The position numbers and the translations under genes were made by a program. The notes below the pieces were generated by a model. The model did no database searches. It was not told the DNA's origin and saw nothing but the letters and a program-made list of their open reading frames with translations. Below are positions 51,791 to 63,900 of a DNA stretch of 64,000 bases, in pieces; position 1 is the stretch's first letter, and each line of letters starts with the position of its first letter. The stretch is from Balanoglossus misakiensis (Eukaryota; Hemichordata): assembly GCA_040954595.2 (NCBI GenBank), contig CM082583.2, positions 5,766,001-5,830,000 of the forward strand, in the 5' to 3' direction.

Positions 51791-53130
51791 ATGGGTTATA
51801 GCCCATGAAAATCGTCCAAAAATGACAATTTTTCGACTTTCCGAAATATCAAAATTTCTTCACTTTTTCGAAAAAATCATGGGTTATAGCCCATGAAAAT
51901 CGTCCAAAAATGACAATTTTTCGACTTTCCGAAATATCAAAATTTCTTCACTTTTTCGAAAAAATCATGGGTTATAGCCCATGAAAATCGTCCAAAAATG
52001 ACAATTTTTCGACTTTCCGAAATATCAAAATTTCTTCACTTTTTCGAAAAAATCATGGGTTATAGCACATGAAAATCGTCCAAAAATGACAATTTTTCGA
52101 CTTTCCGAAATATCAAAATTTCTTCACTTTTTCGAAAAAATCATGGGTTATAGCCCATGAAAATCGTCCAAAAATGACAATTTTTCGACTTTCCGAAATA
52201 TCAAAATTTCTTCACTTTTTCGAAAAAATCATGGGTTATAGCCCATGAAAATCGTCCAAAAATGACAATTTTTCGACTTTCCGAAATATCAAAATTTCTT
52301 CACTTTTTCGAAAAAATCATGGGTTATAGCCCATGAAAATCGTCCAAAAATGACAATTTTTCGACTTTCCGAAATATCAAAATTTCTTCACTTTTTCGAA
52401 AAAATCATGGGTTATAGCCCATGAAAATCGTCCAAAAATGACAATTTTTCGACTTTCCGAAATATCAAAATTTCTTCACTTTTTCGAAAAAATCGTGGGT
52501 TATAGCCCATGAAAATCGTCCAAAAATGACAATTTTTCGACTTTCCGAAATATCAAAATTTCTTCATTTTTTCGAAAAAATCGTGGGTTATAGCCCATGA
52601 AAATCGTCCAAAAATGACAATTTTTCGACTTTCCGAAATATCAAAATTTCTTCACTTTTTCGAAAAAATCATGGGTTATAGCCCATGAAAATCGTCCAAA
52701 AATGACAATTTTTCGACTTTCCGAAATATCAAAATTTCTTCACTTTTTCGAAAAAATCATGGGTTATAGCCCATGAAAATCGTCCAAAAATGACAATTTT
52801 TCGACTTTCCGAAATATCAAAATTTCTTCACTTTTTCGAAAAAATCATGGGTTATAGCCCATGAAAATCGTCCAAAAATGACAATTTTTCGACTTTCCGA
52901 AATATCAAAATTCCTTCACTTTTTCGAAAAAATCATGGGTTATAGCCCATGAAAATCGTCCAAAAATGACAATTTTTCGACTTTCCGAAATATCAAAATT
53001 TCTTCACTTTTTCGAAAAAATCATGGGTTATAGCCCATGAAAATCGTCCAAAAATGACAATTTTTCGACTTTCCGAAATATCAAAATTTCTTCACTTTTT
53101 CGAAAAAATCATGGGTTATAGCTCATGAAA
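51791..53130. repeat. Second homogenised satellite core
   Basis: About 15 near-identical TTCACTTTTTCG monomers, the same subtype that dominates 42-50 kb, flanked on both sides by divergent monomers. Two consecutive copies carry AATCGTGGG, which weakens the first hairpin stem. The zone is most simply explained as a segment copied from the larger core into the edge region. Confidence 0.8.
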
Positions 53131-53966
53131 ATCATCCAAAAATGACAATTTTTCGACTTTCCGAAATATCAAAATTTCTTCATTTTTTCGAAAAAATCAT
53201 GGGTTATAGCCCATGAAAATCGTCCAAAAATAACAATTTTTCGACTTTCCGAAATATCAAAATTTCTTCATTTTTTCGAAAAAATCATGGGTTATAGCCC
53301 ATGAAAATCGTCCAAAAATGACAATTTTTCGACTTTCCGAAATATCAAAATTTGTTCATTTTTTCGAAAAAATCATTGGTTATAGCTCATGAAAATCGTC
53401 CAAAAATAACAATTTTTCGACTTTCCGAAATATCAAAATTTCTTCATTTTTTCGAAAAAATCATTGGTTATAGCTCATGAAAATTGCCCCAAAATGACAA
53501 TTTTCCGACTTTGCGAAAGTTTAAAATTTCTTCATTTTTTGTAAAAAATCATGGGTTATAGCTCATGAAAATCATCCAAATATGACAATTTTTCGACTTT
53601 GCGAAAGTTCAATATTTCTTCATTTTTTGAAAAAAATCATGGGTTATAGCTCATGAAAATCATCCAAAAATGACAATTTTCCGACTTTGCGAAAGTTTAA
53701 AATTTCTTCATTTTTCGAATAAAATCATGGGTTATAGCTCATGAAAATCGTCCAAAAATAACAATTTTTCGACTTTGCGAAAGTTCAAAATTTCTTCATT
53801 TTTCGAAAAAAAAATATGGGTTATAGCTCATGAAAACCAACCAAAAATGACAATTTTTCGACTTTACGAAAGTTCAAAAGTTCTTCATTTTTCGAAAAAA
53901 ATCATGGGTTATAGCTCATGAAAATCTCCCAAATATGACAATTTTTCGACTTTGCGAAAAATCATG
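53131..53966. repeat. Divergent right-edge satellite monomers
   Basis: Edge-type monomers whose order of variants (TTTGTTC, TCATTGG, AATAACAA, then CTTTGCGAAAGTTC) repeats that of 51.3-51.8 kb. The last monomer is deleted after CTTTGCGAAAA and continues directly into the TATG microsatellite. Confidence 0.85.
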
Positions 53967-54154
53967 TATGTATGTATGTATGTATGTATGTATGTATGTA
54001 TGTATGTATGTATGTATGTATGTATGTATGTATGTATGTATGTATGTATGTATGTATGTATGTATGTATGTATGTATGTATGTATGTATGTATGTATGTA
54101 TGTATGTATGTATGTATGTATGTATGTATGTATGTATGTATGTATGTATGTATG

Positions 54155-54185
<31 letters not shown>

Positions 54186-54196
54186 GTATGTATGTA
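53964..54196. repeat. (TATG)n microsatellite, about 58 units
   Basis: A nearly perfect TATG/TGTA tract of 233 bp with a single A interruption near 54185. It starts within the ATCATG motif of the last satellite monomer. Since four is not a multiple of three, a Met-Tyr-Val-Cys peptide is read in every forward frame; these are not genes. Confidence 0.97.
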
Positions 54197-57100
54197 ATCT
54201 ATGCCATCAACAGGTCTTTAGCCCATTAACGACAGAAAAGATAAAGAAATGCAATTTTCGCTGGTAAAGCCTCTCTAATCTAGCAAATGCATCACTGCCT
54301 CGCAAATGAATCGACATTGCCCCTCTGCCGACCCCTCTTAGAGAAGACATTATTATACCCCGGAAATAGAATATTCGCTCACGGTTGTATCTTCATACAA
54401 TCCCGTTCTGATGTCGGCATTGCCTTTGTTGATAGCAAAGATAGCCCGATTACGTGAACACAGGTGAACCGTGAGCGGGGCTGTTCTGTATCTTATGTCC
54501 TTGAAACGGAAGGGAGTCTGGCTGATGATACTGTCTCTTTTAATTACACCCCTCCCCTCCAGCAACTCTTCGTATCATCCATTCCTTCAAAGTAACGATT
54601 TCATTTTGTTTGAACATCTCTGCACACGTCTAACGTCACTACACAGAACAGCGACCAACTGGGTGAATTCATGGCGGGAGGTCTTGAAGGCCAACGGTAT
54701 AACTAGTTCCCCACTCGTCATCAGCAAAAGATTAGACTCGAGAGATCCGTTTGCCCGGATGGCAACAACTAGGAAGTTGATTATATTTCTGTTCACGTAA
54801 GACTTCTAGACTCAAATGGCTTGTATTTCGAATCATTAACATGCATGAGGTGATTATCTGCGTCCCTGGCCGTCGGAGTCAACCCGGCAGATTAATAACA
54901 GCATTTTTTTTATCGAGTGAGGCGCATTCTTGACCTTGGTATGCTTCAACGTGATTAGTGACGACACCATCATCGATATATTAATGAGAGTGTCACAAAG
55001 GGGGTCATGCACGTAATCACCAATACAGCTTTTGACAGTATGTTTTGGTGAGTATGCAATGTGCAAGTTCGAGCGAAAAGTAAACCGAAAGTCAATCTTG
55101 TCCTGGAGTCATGTAACGAGCGTGTGGGGGAGATAATAGCTTAACAAGCACTTGTCGATTGAATGCATGGGATCCCCGATCGCCATTACGCCTTATCAAA
55201 ATGTCTGTCAATCTGCGCTGGGGGGAGGTCTGACCCCGATGTATGTAATTCAATAGGTGGGACCAGTCATAATATTCTACAAGGCATTGTATCAAGTCAC
55301 ACCAAATCGATCACGCGCACAGCATAAAAGAGGCGATGTCGTCATCATCGCTTGGTAGGCCAGGTATAGCCAGATCCGGCCGCGTTATTACAGGTATAAT
55401 TTATACACATCGTCGGCTTCGCTTTGCGAGCCGCGCTTAATGCGCACGGGGTCTTTGAATGCCGCGGTAAGAAGCTTAAAAATCGCGTACTTGTCCGATT
55501 TTCTTCTCGATTAATATCACAGTGCGCACTCGTCGTGTATCAAGTCCGACTCGGCGGGTAATTACGCTACAGCTTCGAGAGGTAGCAATCCCATCAGTGA
55601 AGCCACGGCGGCCTGTTCCCGTCATGTCAAGATGACATCTTTTGCGTTTCGTCCAAAAAAGATACTCAATTAGTCATTAGCACTACAATCGAGTAGCACA
55701 TACTATTAGACATGACGAACGCCACGCTATTACAGGACAGACGTATCCATCGAGCACTTCCACTTAATTTCAATAAAATTAAGTTCAATCTTTGAAGTGC
55801 TGCGCGGTATCGATATCCACGCACTCCTATACTCGGTAGAAATTAAATAGTACCGTAAAACCTCTAAAGCTGACCATATGATATTCATCGGATTTTATCA
55901 TTTCCATTACATTTTACTCTTCAATGAAAATAACAACGTATTATCACGTTTATATTTATTAGATAAATTCAATTTCATGCGTACACGTGTGCGGTAAATT
56001 TGATGGATGTATTTCCCCCTTTCTTTCTGATATGACGATAAATTAAAGCGTTCCTGGCACATGAGCATAATTTAGAGAGTCGTGGCGAGCACTGACGTTC
56101 TGTCATGGACACAATCACTGTATGCCGCGGAAAGGGGGTTATTATCACGGTTGGTGATTAAACCTCTCGCGGTATACAACGTGCATTTATAAGCAGAATT
56201 ACGTGATAGCTGAAACGAGCACACGCAATAAACACATATCGAGATGTGATATATGCGTTAATATTCATCGAGCGCAGTGCGGGTGGGCGTCAGATACGCG
56301 TATACATATTCAATGATGATATATAACCTACTGTGAAACTAACAAGTGAAATATTTAATATACACCGTGAATGGGTTTGCTTCGCTGGGAAATGGCTTGT
56401 ATTCGCTTGGTCACTGACTGGAAAATTGATCTCGTCCGCCTTCGCGTGCACGGTAAATATACCGACGGTGAATAAGGCTGTCTGACCTGTATACGTCATC
56501 AGCAAGGCTCCATGAATAAAATAGCCCGCGTCGCCAAGTTGGAAATCAAGTAATTACGTTATAATCTAAGCAGTGTTTGCCTGCCGGTTGCTTTTTTTTT
56601 ATCTGATAACAAGAATCGGCGGTTTTTGACGCTATCGTATAAACACTAAATAATGACCAATTTATTGAAGACCATATATTTGAGGTACTACTTTCCTAAG
56701 TAGTGCAAAGGAGGGCATAAAAACTGGGAATAATTTTAACGGCAGATGAGAGACTTCTGTGTGTATTAACTTTAATTGGCATACAGCAGAAGCGTGTTCC
56801 TGAGGGTTCATACTGTACATGTCTCTCATGTATGTATGATGATGAATAGGCATCGGCGGAACGTGCCATGCATATTGCTTGACGTAAAATATTACAGCTT
56901 CCATTAGAATCGCGGAAACACATTCACGTTTCACTTCAAGTTGGCTTCTATTGTGCACGCTCTTCCGCGGAGGAGGGTGTTTTTGTATAACTGGTCGACC
57001 CCCGACGTCCGGCGTACACACACACTCCCCGACTGTGATATCGGTCTAGAAAGGACGCTTTCTGCAAAAGGCTTTGGTTGCAGACTAAAAGCAAGGCCGG

Positions 57101-57620
57101 CCCCCGGAGACTTGCATCCGACGTCAGCGACCGCTGAATGATGACGACATATACCACGGTGGCCGTAATCGACGCAGCAGTTGGAACGGTGAAAATCGGC
57201 GTAAAATGGAGGCAACGCGATATACAAAACAAAAAGCTGAAAAGGCACACCAGCTAAGACGGTAATGAGCCCATTACGAACCAATTACGCCTGTTCTTTT
57301 GAGGAGAAATTACACTCACAAGTAAATTTCTAAGAGTCACTCGAACTCCAAAAGTACCTCTTCAGTCTTGCTGTGTAGGTGTTTTATTGTTGAATTCTCC
57401 AAATTAGACGCGTATCCAGCTAGTTCGGGGACATTTAAACGGGCAGTGTTGCCTCCAGCTGAACGAAATATATTTACTCCAAAACCAGGGAGATAAATAA
57501 AAGAAAAAATAGAGTTTCTGCGTAGTGTCTCGACGGGCTGTCCAAATGAAAACCTCACACATTCACTTACTTACGCTAATACTTGCATCGGTTCCTCACA
57601 TGCATGTGTGTATGTCCATC
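54197..57620. other. Non-coding right flank of the satellite
   Basis: No gene recognised. The 117-codon minus-strand frame at 56931-57284 begins with a hydrophobic stretch but has no family signature. The nested hairpin at 55753-55801 is listed separately. Confidence 0.5.
55753..55801. other. Nested inverted repeat / potential hairpin
   Basis: Inner arms ACTTAATTT (55762-55770) and AAATTAAGT (55776-55784) pair over nine bases around a CAATA loop. Outer arms AGCACTTC (55753-55760) and GAAGTGCT (55794-55801) pair over eight bases. The two stems are separated by 1 nt on the left and 9 nt on the right. Seventeen perfect pairs in 49 bp is well beyond casual coincidence. It could be a structured RNA, a cruciform or a remnant of a small inverted-repeat element. 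The asymmetric internal loop argues against a standard pre-miRNA. Confidence 0.55.
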
Positions 57621-57719
57621 CGTCTGTCTGTCTGCCTGTCTGTCTGTCTGTCTGTCTGCCTGTCTGTCTGACGTCTGCCTCTGTCTGTCTGTCAGTCTGC
57701 TTGTCTGTCTGTCTGCAAG

Positions 57720-57751
<32 letters not shown>

Positions 57752-57752
57752 C
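57621..57752. repeat. CTGT tetranucleotide microsatellite
   Basis: TCTG/CTGC tetramers with several short interruptions, including an ACGTCTGCC break near 57671. Cys/Leu/Ser-periodic frames and their Arg/Gln/Thr complements are artefacts. Confidence 0.95.
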
Positions 57753-60700
57753 CTGTGTTCATGTTTCCGTCAATATGTCGGGAACGTCTTTACTATTAGA
57801 ACTTGCTATTTTGTAAAAATAGTAACACATGGTGTCCGATGACAAGGTTGTCTATATAAGTGCTTTTAAGTGCGATTCGGTCACAGTGAAAAGGAAGGGG
57901 GCTCACAGTGACAGACTAAGGTGAATAATACAACGGCAGTATATTGAAAAGCGATTTATAGCCATCAGTCTCTGCATGTTACTAAAAGCATTCAGTGTCT
58001 GACATGTTAATTGTTGGATTCGCTTTACTCTCACTGCGAGTGCTCGACAAACACATGCATATAGTAAGACTCCACGCCATGTAGTTACTGCGACATCAAG
58101 CCCAAACAAAAAACACAGCAACGCGTTGCAGTGTGTTATGTATTCCTGACAAGTGACCACGAATGAATCTCGCAGTTCTTTTGGACAAGGAAATACGACA
58201 TAATTCTTACTATCATTTGAGTTATACAAGCCGAACATGGTATAAGTGCTCGACAAAAATGTAGAGCGGTATTCTATGAAATAGTAAGATTGTTCGGTAC
58301 TCAGTGTTCAGGCTAATCTAGCGACGTGATACGAGCACAGATTGAACAATGTTTGTTTTTACGTGAAATTATTGCATATAGTGTGTGTAGTTGCGTGTGT
58401 CGTGTGGTGCATTTGCGAATGTAGGTTACAAATCCCCTTCTCCAGTACGACAATGTCTTATTCCTAATGGCGGAATAGTGATGGAAGAGTGAACGACTTC
58501 TCGGAATAATCGCAACATGGATATCGGATGGTACTCCTTTGAGATGAATCCTTTCTTTCACTGACTGTGTGTGATCGGCGGGTCAGCTTACTCTGAAGGT
58601 AAGGAAAATGCTGCACCCTTGAAAGCACACCACGGACCATTTACATAGAAATTACATATCGCACAGTAATCTTTGTCAATGCCCCATTCCTGTCGAATGA
58701 ATAATATGAGAGAAAATATGAATACACAATGATTTACGTTCATGCTCGGCGTGATATCCATAATGCAGACTTCCTAATAATTGCTTCATTATAAAAATAA
58801 ACCCAAATATTCCGTACATAATGTAATGAAAATGGCATTTATGGACCGTTTTGGAATGCAGTCTTTTAATGCAGCGTGAAAGTCACCTTACACTTTTCAA
58901 ATTTCTCCAAATGTATATTTTGTGTTTTAGTGGGATATTGAAAGGTTAAAACGAAAGGTGCGTTTTCAAAACGTGCACGGATTGCTAATGATGGCGACTT
59001 TATGAAATACCGTTTCAGGCACATCACGTATAACGTGGAATAAACATATAAAGCTAGAGCGTCGTTTCGGGTTGGCTGGAATTCTTCTGAAGAGACGAGT
59101 CGCCACCTTCAACATGGTTATGTTTGTTATCCATAAACGGCTTCAACATTTGACCATTTTTTCAGTTATTTTAAAAAAATATTTTGTGTTAAGCCCCGCA
59201 GTTGAGGTAACTGTGTCGTGACGATTGACAGTAAAGATCTCTTCCAGCCAATAAAAGTATTAGTATAATTAACATATAAAATACAATGAATATTGAACGT
59301 TAACTTTTCGCCCGTTTTTTGCATTAATTATTCAAATTTTCACATCTCTTGAGAATCTTCCGGGCGCGGGTCAGAAACAATTGCACTTTTGGTAAGCGCC
59401 GCAACTCGGAATGTTCGATGTCATTTGAAGGATCTGACTTGTAACTGTTATCCGGTAATTCAATTTACTGTTGCGCCTTAAGCGGTTTTTAATGACGTGT
59501 TTACAGTGTACACACACATACCAATATTACATTGCACTGGTATGACAACACGCACGAACGCGGGCGACACGACACACAGCGTTAATATCTAATCCGTCAT
59601 CTTAGCATGGCGCTCGTAAAGCTGGCAGTTTTTATGACATTTCTGTAGTTGCTTGCTGTGTGCGTAACAGAAAATAAAGATGGATTGGAACCAAACTTCG
59701 CGTTTGAGCGATTTTCACGCGATGCCGCACAGTTCACCAGGGATACGGTGAAAATTCCGGAAGGGATGGGAGATAATAAATTGTGTTTTTTTTACTACAT
59801 TTAAGATTGGCAAAAAAAGGTGGAATATTATTTGTAGTCATGGTTCTGCGGTATGCTAAAAGTAATAAAATATTGGTCTTTAAAAATACGCAGGACGCAC
59901 GCGCAACTCTTGCACGCATCCTCTTTAGATCTACCCTCTCTCTTTCAGATCATTGAATATAAAACAAATGAAACCAATACGAAAAGACAGAAAATCGTTA
60001 CGAAATAGAATGTTAATACCTAACACTATTTGAGATGACATGTTTGTTTCCATCGTCACCATTACAACGTAGTGTGGGAACGTGAGTAAGCATTTCATCA
60101 AACCAAACCGTGGTTAAATAATATTCGAGTCATTTATCTCTACTGAGCTCAACGGCTTTTAGTATTAAAGTACCCCATAGAAATTTGGCGTGTGCGGACA
60201 ATGGCTCCAATGTGTAAATAGATGGTTGACGCAAAAAAGTTGATGGCTTCGCCGGCAACCTTTTATAATGTCATATACCCTGTCCAGGATATTAAGTTAA
60301 TTTAACAAGGTATTTATGGCCGGTATTAAAGATTCTTATACGGTCACGCTATCTCCAGCATCCATACAATAATTGCGATCACACAGAATAGTATGTATAG
60401 AACAACGGATTGGGTTGCCCGAGGATTTCTGGTTCATTTTACTCAAAGGATTATGGATTGTTACTGACAAGAATGGCAAGTAAATAATTCAGTGGATTAA
60501 ACCTTTACAGTAGCAACATCAAGGGACCACTGCGCGACCCAAATGTACTATGGACCCGCACCACATTCACCACCAAGATGGAAACATAATACTATTAGTC
60601 GGTTATGTTGCAGTGCGCCCTCACGACTTTCTTGGGGTTTCGCATCAACCATACGTCGGTTTGCAGTGCTCAGAACTTTCGGAGCCTGCGCTGCTATTGA

Positions 60701-60845
60701 TCATCTATGACAACAATGTTCCTGGCACCTTTGAGCAAAAAGGTGTAGTGTTTCGCCACGTGGGGGCGCACGTGTTCTATATTTGATATGCCTCTCGATA
60801 TAGTGAACGTAAATTTGCTTCTTTTGTAAGTTGAATTGGCTTTTG
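57753..60845. other. Non-coding, nothing recognised
   Basis: AT-rich sequence without supported genes. The 78-codon frame at 60550-60786 has an ATG but no family signature. Confidence 0.5.
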
Positions 60846-60859
60846 GATGATGATGATGG

Positions 60860-60920
<61 letters not shown>
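60846..60920. repeat. GAT trinucleotide microsatellite
   Basis: About 25 GAT units with one GGT interruption near 60859. The poly-His frame on the minus strand is an artefact. Confidence 0.95.
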
Positions 60921-60921
<1 letters not shown>

Positions 60922-63900
60922 GCCATTAGTGTTATGTCGCAATAACACGTCATGTATCCACGATAATTCAGAATTTTTGGCTGTTGAGTAAAACTAAAAC
61001 TGGCTGGCGAACTTCTCTCTATTAAAGAAACTTCTACATTTCCTTAACAGAACTGGTGCACTTTTCTATCATACACGTATCTTTGTTCCAATATTCAAAC
61101 GCACATTAAAATTCAATGTAGTAACCGGTGACTATAAAGAAGGCGTTAATTATTCAACCGAAAGAGGACGAGCAAATGCATCATACTTCTGCACCAGCGG
61201 CAAGATATCATTTACATACAGTAATACAATATAATTTGAATGTTTTATTACTGACATGGAATAATATTTTATTTGTGTCTTATGAAACTTAACTCTAAAT
61301 TTAAGAACAGGGCCAGTTTCTATCCGGGAAAGGAAACAGTTTCAAGACAACGTAATTCATATATTCGTCCTTGTATACAAATATAAATTGGGAATATGAG
61401 CACTGATAATGTCGACCGACAGGGCTGTACAAATCAAGCAAAGGAGTTAATACGTTATTCTTATCGCCATATGCGATCGTCAGCTGAAATTGAAAATCCA
61501 TATCCACGACGCTCGGCGTCAATATTTCGCCACCGTGACACAGACAGGACTCTGAACTTTGACCTTTTTACTTATGTATGCAAGCTGGAAATATTCAGCC
61601 TTGTCGTTACGCGACCGAAATACAGAATAACGTTAGAAAATTTACAATCTTCTTGCGGAGGCTCAGGACGACGCCTTTGAAAAGCGCTACTTTCTAGTCA
61701 AGTCTTCCAGTTCGGAATCAATTTATATATAAACAGATAAAATCAGGTTTTTCTGCACTAGGTTGCACACTATCAATCAATGTAAGGTAGGGTGTGTGTG
61801 TAAACATTCGACTCAGGTGTCGGACTGATATTAAATGGATAGGTTAGAGTTTGTTACGCTGCATAGGCCTATAACCGCGTGAAATAGTCACTGGGTGCGT
61901 TATTCGTGTCAAGCGAATCTAGCTTCCTTCGTTGGTTAATTGCAACTATAGTCTGGTCTGTAAGAATTTGTACTTTTTATACGGGATAACACGATCTTTT
62001 TTCTTCAACCGTCAGAGGACACTTGCACTGTGCCTGGAGTTTCGAGTTGCATGAAGATCGCCCTCTAGAGCAATTAATAAAAGAACATTCACGTTGTGTT
62101 CTGATTGCTGTTGATAGCGTTTATGTTGTTTGTAGTATCGGACATATATACTGTCAACAGTTGATAGATCTGCTGGTGGTTGATATTTTTTTAGCATGAT
62201 CATATGGACTTTTCGCTAACTGATTGTTCATCAGTTTCTAAAGGAAACAGCGCAAAATTATGAAACAGCATATATTATTGATCGTCTACTGATATTACCA
62301 ATACATGTATATACCTTCATTATGATGTGCGTGCAGGTGTCTCCCTGTCGTCCAGTCCCAATATAATAAAATATTTATTCGCCTGCTTTACGTTACAATA
62401 CATACCCAATACAACATTTATACGAATTTACTTGCACATAAAATATTTCAAGGCGAGTTAATTACATTGGTGAAGTTTGATGGCCACGTCAGGATTGGGA
62501 TATGTTTTATTCATTCTTTAACATTTACTAAAAATCTGTGTTAGCCGCTCACGACACAAGGACCAGGCCATGTTTTGTCGGCATTGATGAAAAATGGACT
62601 CCCTTGCTATATATTCATATTTGCCCTAAGAAGTTGGCGTCGTATGAATTCTTTTCGAGCCCTGACCAAAACCGATTATAGATTATAAAGGTGGTTTCTT
62701 AAGAAATGGCAATCCTTTCTGCAATGCCTATTGTGTCAGGAACGGCGCCTAATAGAATAAGCATATCCAAACCACGACAAACCAACGGGATGAATTTTTA
62801 TGTTGATAAATAAACAATTATCCCCGGTATCGGTAATCACCGCAAGCACAATTAGGTACAGAAGTTTACCGGTTGCAAGTTGTTGATAAAATTTCCCTTC
62901 ACTTTTTGACTTATGGTTTTGATAAATAAACAATGAATTGTCGGTGGGTACCTCGGGGGTAGCGCGCAACCATATAAGATTACTTTCTGGATGTTGAAAT
63001 TATTTACAAGGTGTTTGATCAAAGCCCTTGGGTGGTACATATAAGGCGATTATGGATTAATCACGCCGATCTCAATATTTTGTTTCGGGTGTTTTTCCTG
63101 TAAAATGCATTTCCTCCATTTTAGCGCCTTTCCCTCAAATACTTCAACCTGGTTGCTTAATCCCTAGTTTATCAGCTAATCTTCATTTTATCAGTGTGAA
63201 GGTAGACTTGCAGAGGAAATTCATGAATATTATTATTTTGACCTTGGAATGTATGCCTATTTGGGGCAAAGCGGCCATAAACTCGAAGATCATACCCGGA
63301 AAACTGTAATCATGGCAACGACATTTACATTCAGGAGCATGCCAACTGTTGACAGATGTACGCAGTCGCAGAGAATAGCTATATCACAAAACCACGGTCA
63401 CTACACACAAACCGTTCGTGCATTTAGGAGCAGATAAACATCAACCCACACAAGGAATCACGAAGGACAAGTTTAATCTCACCGACACAGCGGTCATTCC
63501 TGTAAACTTTGCATGAGCTTTTAAAAATCAAATGTAGTCTCTTCACACTTTCTTATCAAGGGTACTCATTTACCTTAAAGCTGTTAACTTTCCTCTCTGA
63601 CTGGAATTGACTGCGTGGCGATTACTTGGACGTTGATGGGATTCCTTGCTGTCTAATCCAATGTATCTGCCCATCATACTCAGTTGTGCTTTTTATTGAT
63701 GTTAGCATTGAGGGGGACGTGTTCAGAATGCCGAAGTATAGTCACTTAAGTGGCCGGGACGTGTCGCCGACGTGACATGCCCGACGCCATCATCAGGGGG
63801 AACGCCGTATGCTCAAGGACGGTAAGATGGCCGGCGAAGATGACAGGTTACTGTTAGTACAGTTGAACATGATTGGATATGATAGCTTCCTTACATAATA

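Larger units (their letters stand above)
28723..53966. repeat. 88-bp satellite array, about 287 tandem copies
   Basis: A continuous head-to-tail array occupying 25.2 kb. The core monomer is 88 bp, about 30% GC, with four CpGs. It can be read as TCATGGG, TTATAG, CCCATGA, an A-rich linker with CGTCC, AAAAAT-GACA-ATTTTT, CGACTTTCCGAAATATC, AAAATTTCTTC, then ATTTTTTC-GAAAAAAT. Register is kept almost perfectly: marker monomers recur at exact multiples of 88, and only a few 1-2 bp indels (for example near 37,420 and 40,217) and small insertions are visible. There are no spacers, genes or open frames inside. Edge monomers are divergent and inner monomers homogenised, as expected from unequal exchange. 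No sequence homology to a named satellite family is claimed. Copy number is array length divided by 88 and depends on correct assembly. Confidence 0.98.

Noticed and set aside
28723-53966. CRISPR-like array
   Set aside because: There are no unique spacers; the entire 88-bp unit repeats, and the setting is eukaryotic.
28723-53966. Hammerhead ribozyme in the satellite
   Set aside because: Neither strand of the monomer contains the CTGANGA core paired with a correctly placed GAAA; only isolated GAAA is present.
28723-53966. CENP-B box in the satellite
   Set aside because: No match to the TTCG-N4-A-N2-CGGG pattern in the monomer; a TTCGA core alone is not enough.
53935-54267. Long Met-Tyr-Val-Cys open frames in three forward frames
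   Set aside because: They are the direct translation of the (TATG)n microsatellite; every frame gives the same peptide.
56931-57284. 117-codon minus-strand frame with a hydrophobic start
   Set aside because: One hydrophobic stretch alone is weak; the remainder is Cys/Ser/Arg-rich without motif, and other frames overlap it.
57571-57762. Arg/Gln/Thr-rich minus-strand protein
   Set aside because: Translation of the CTGT microsatellite complement.
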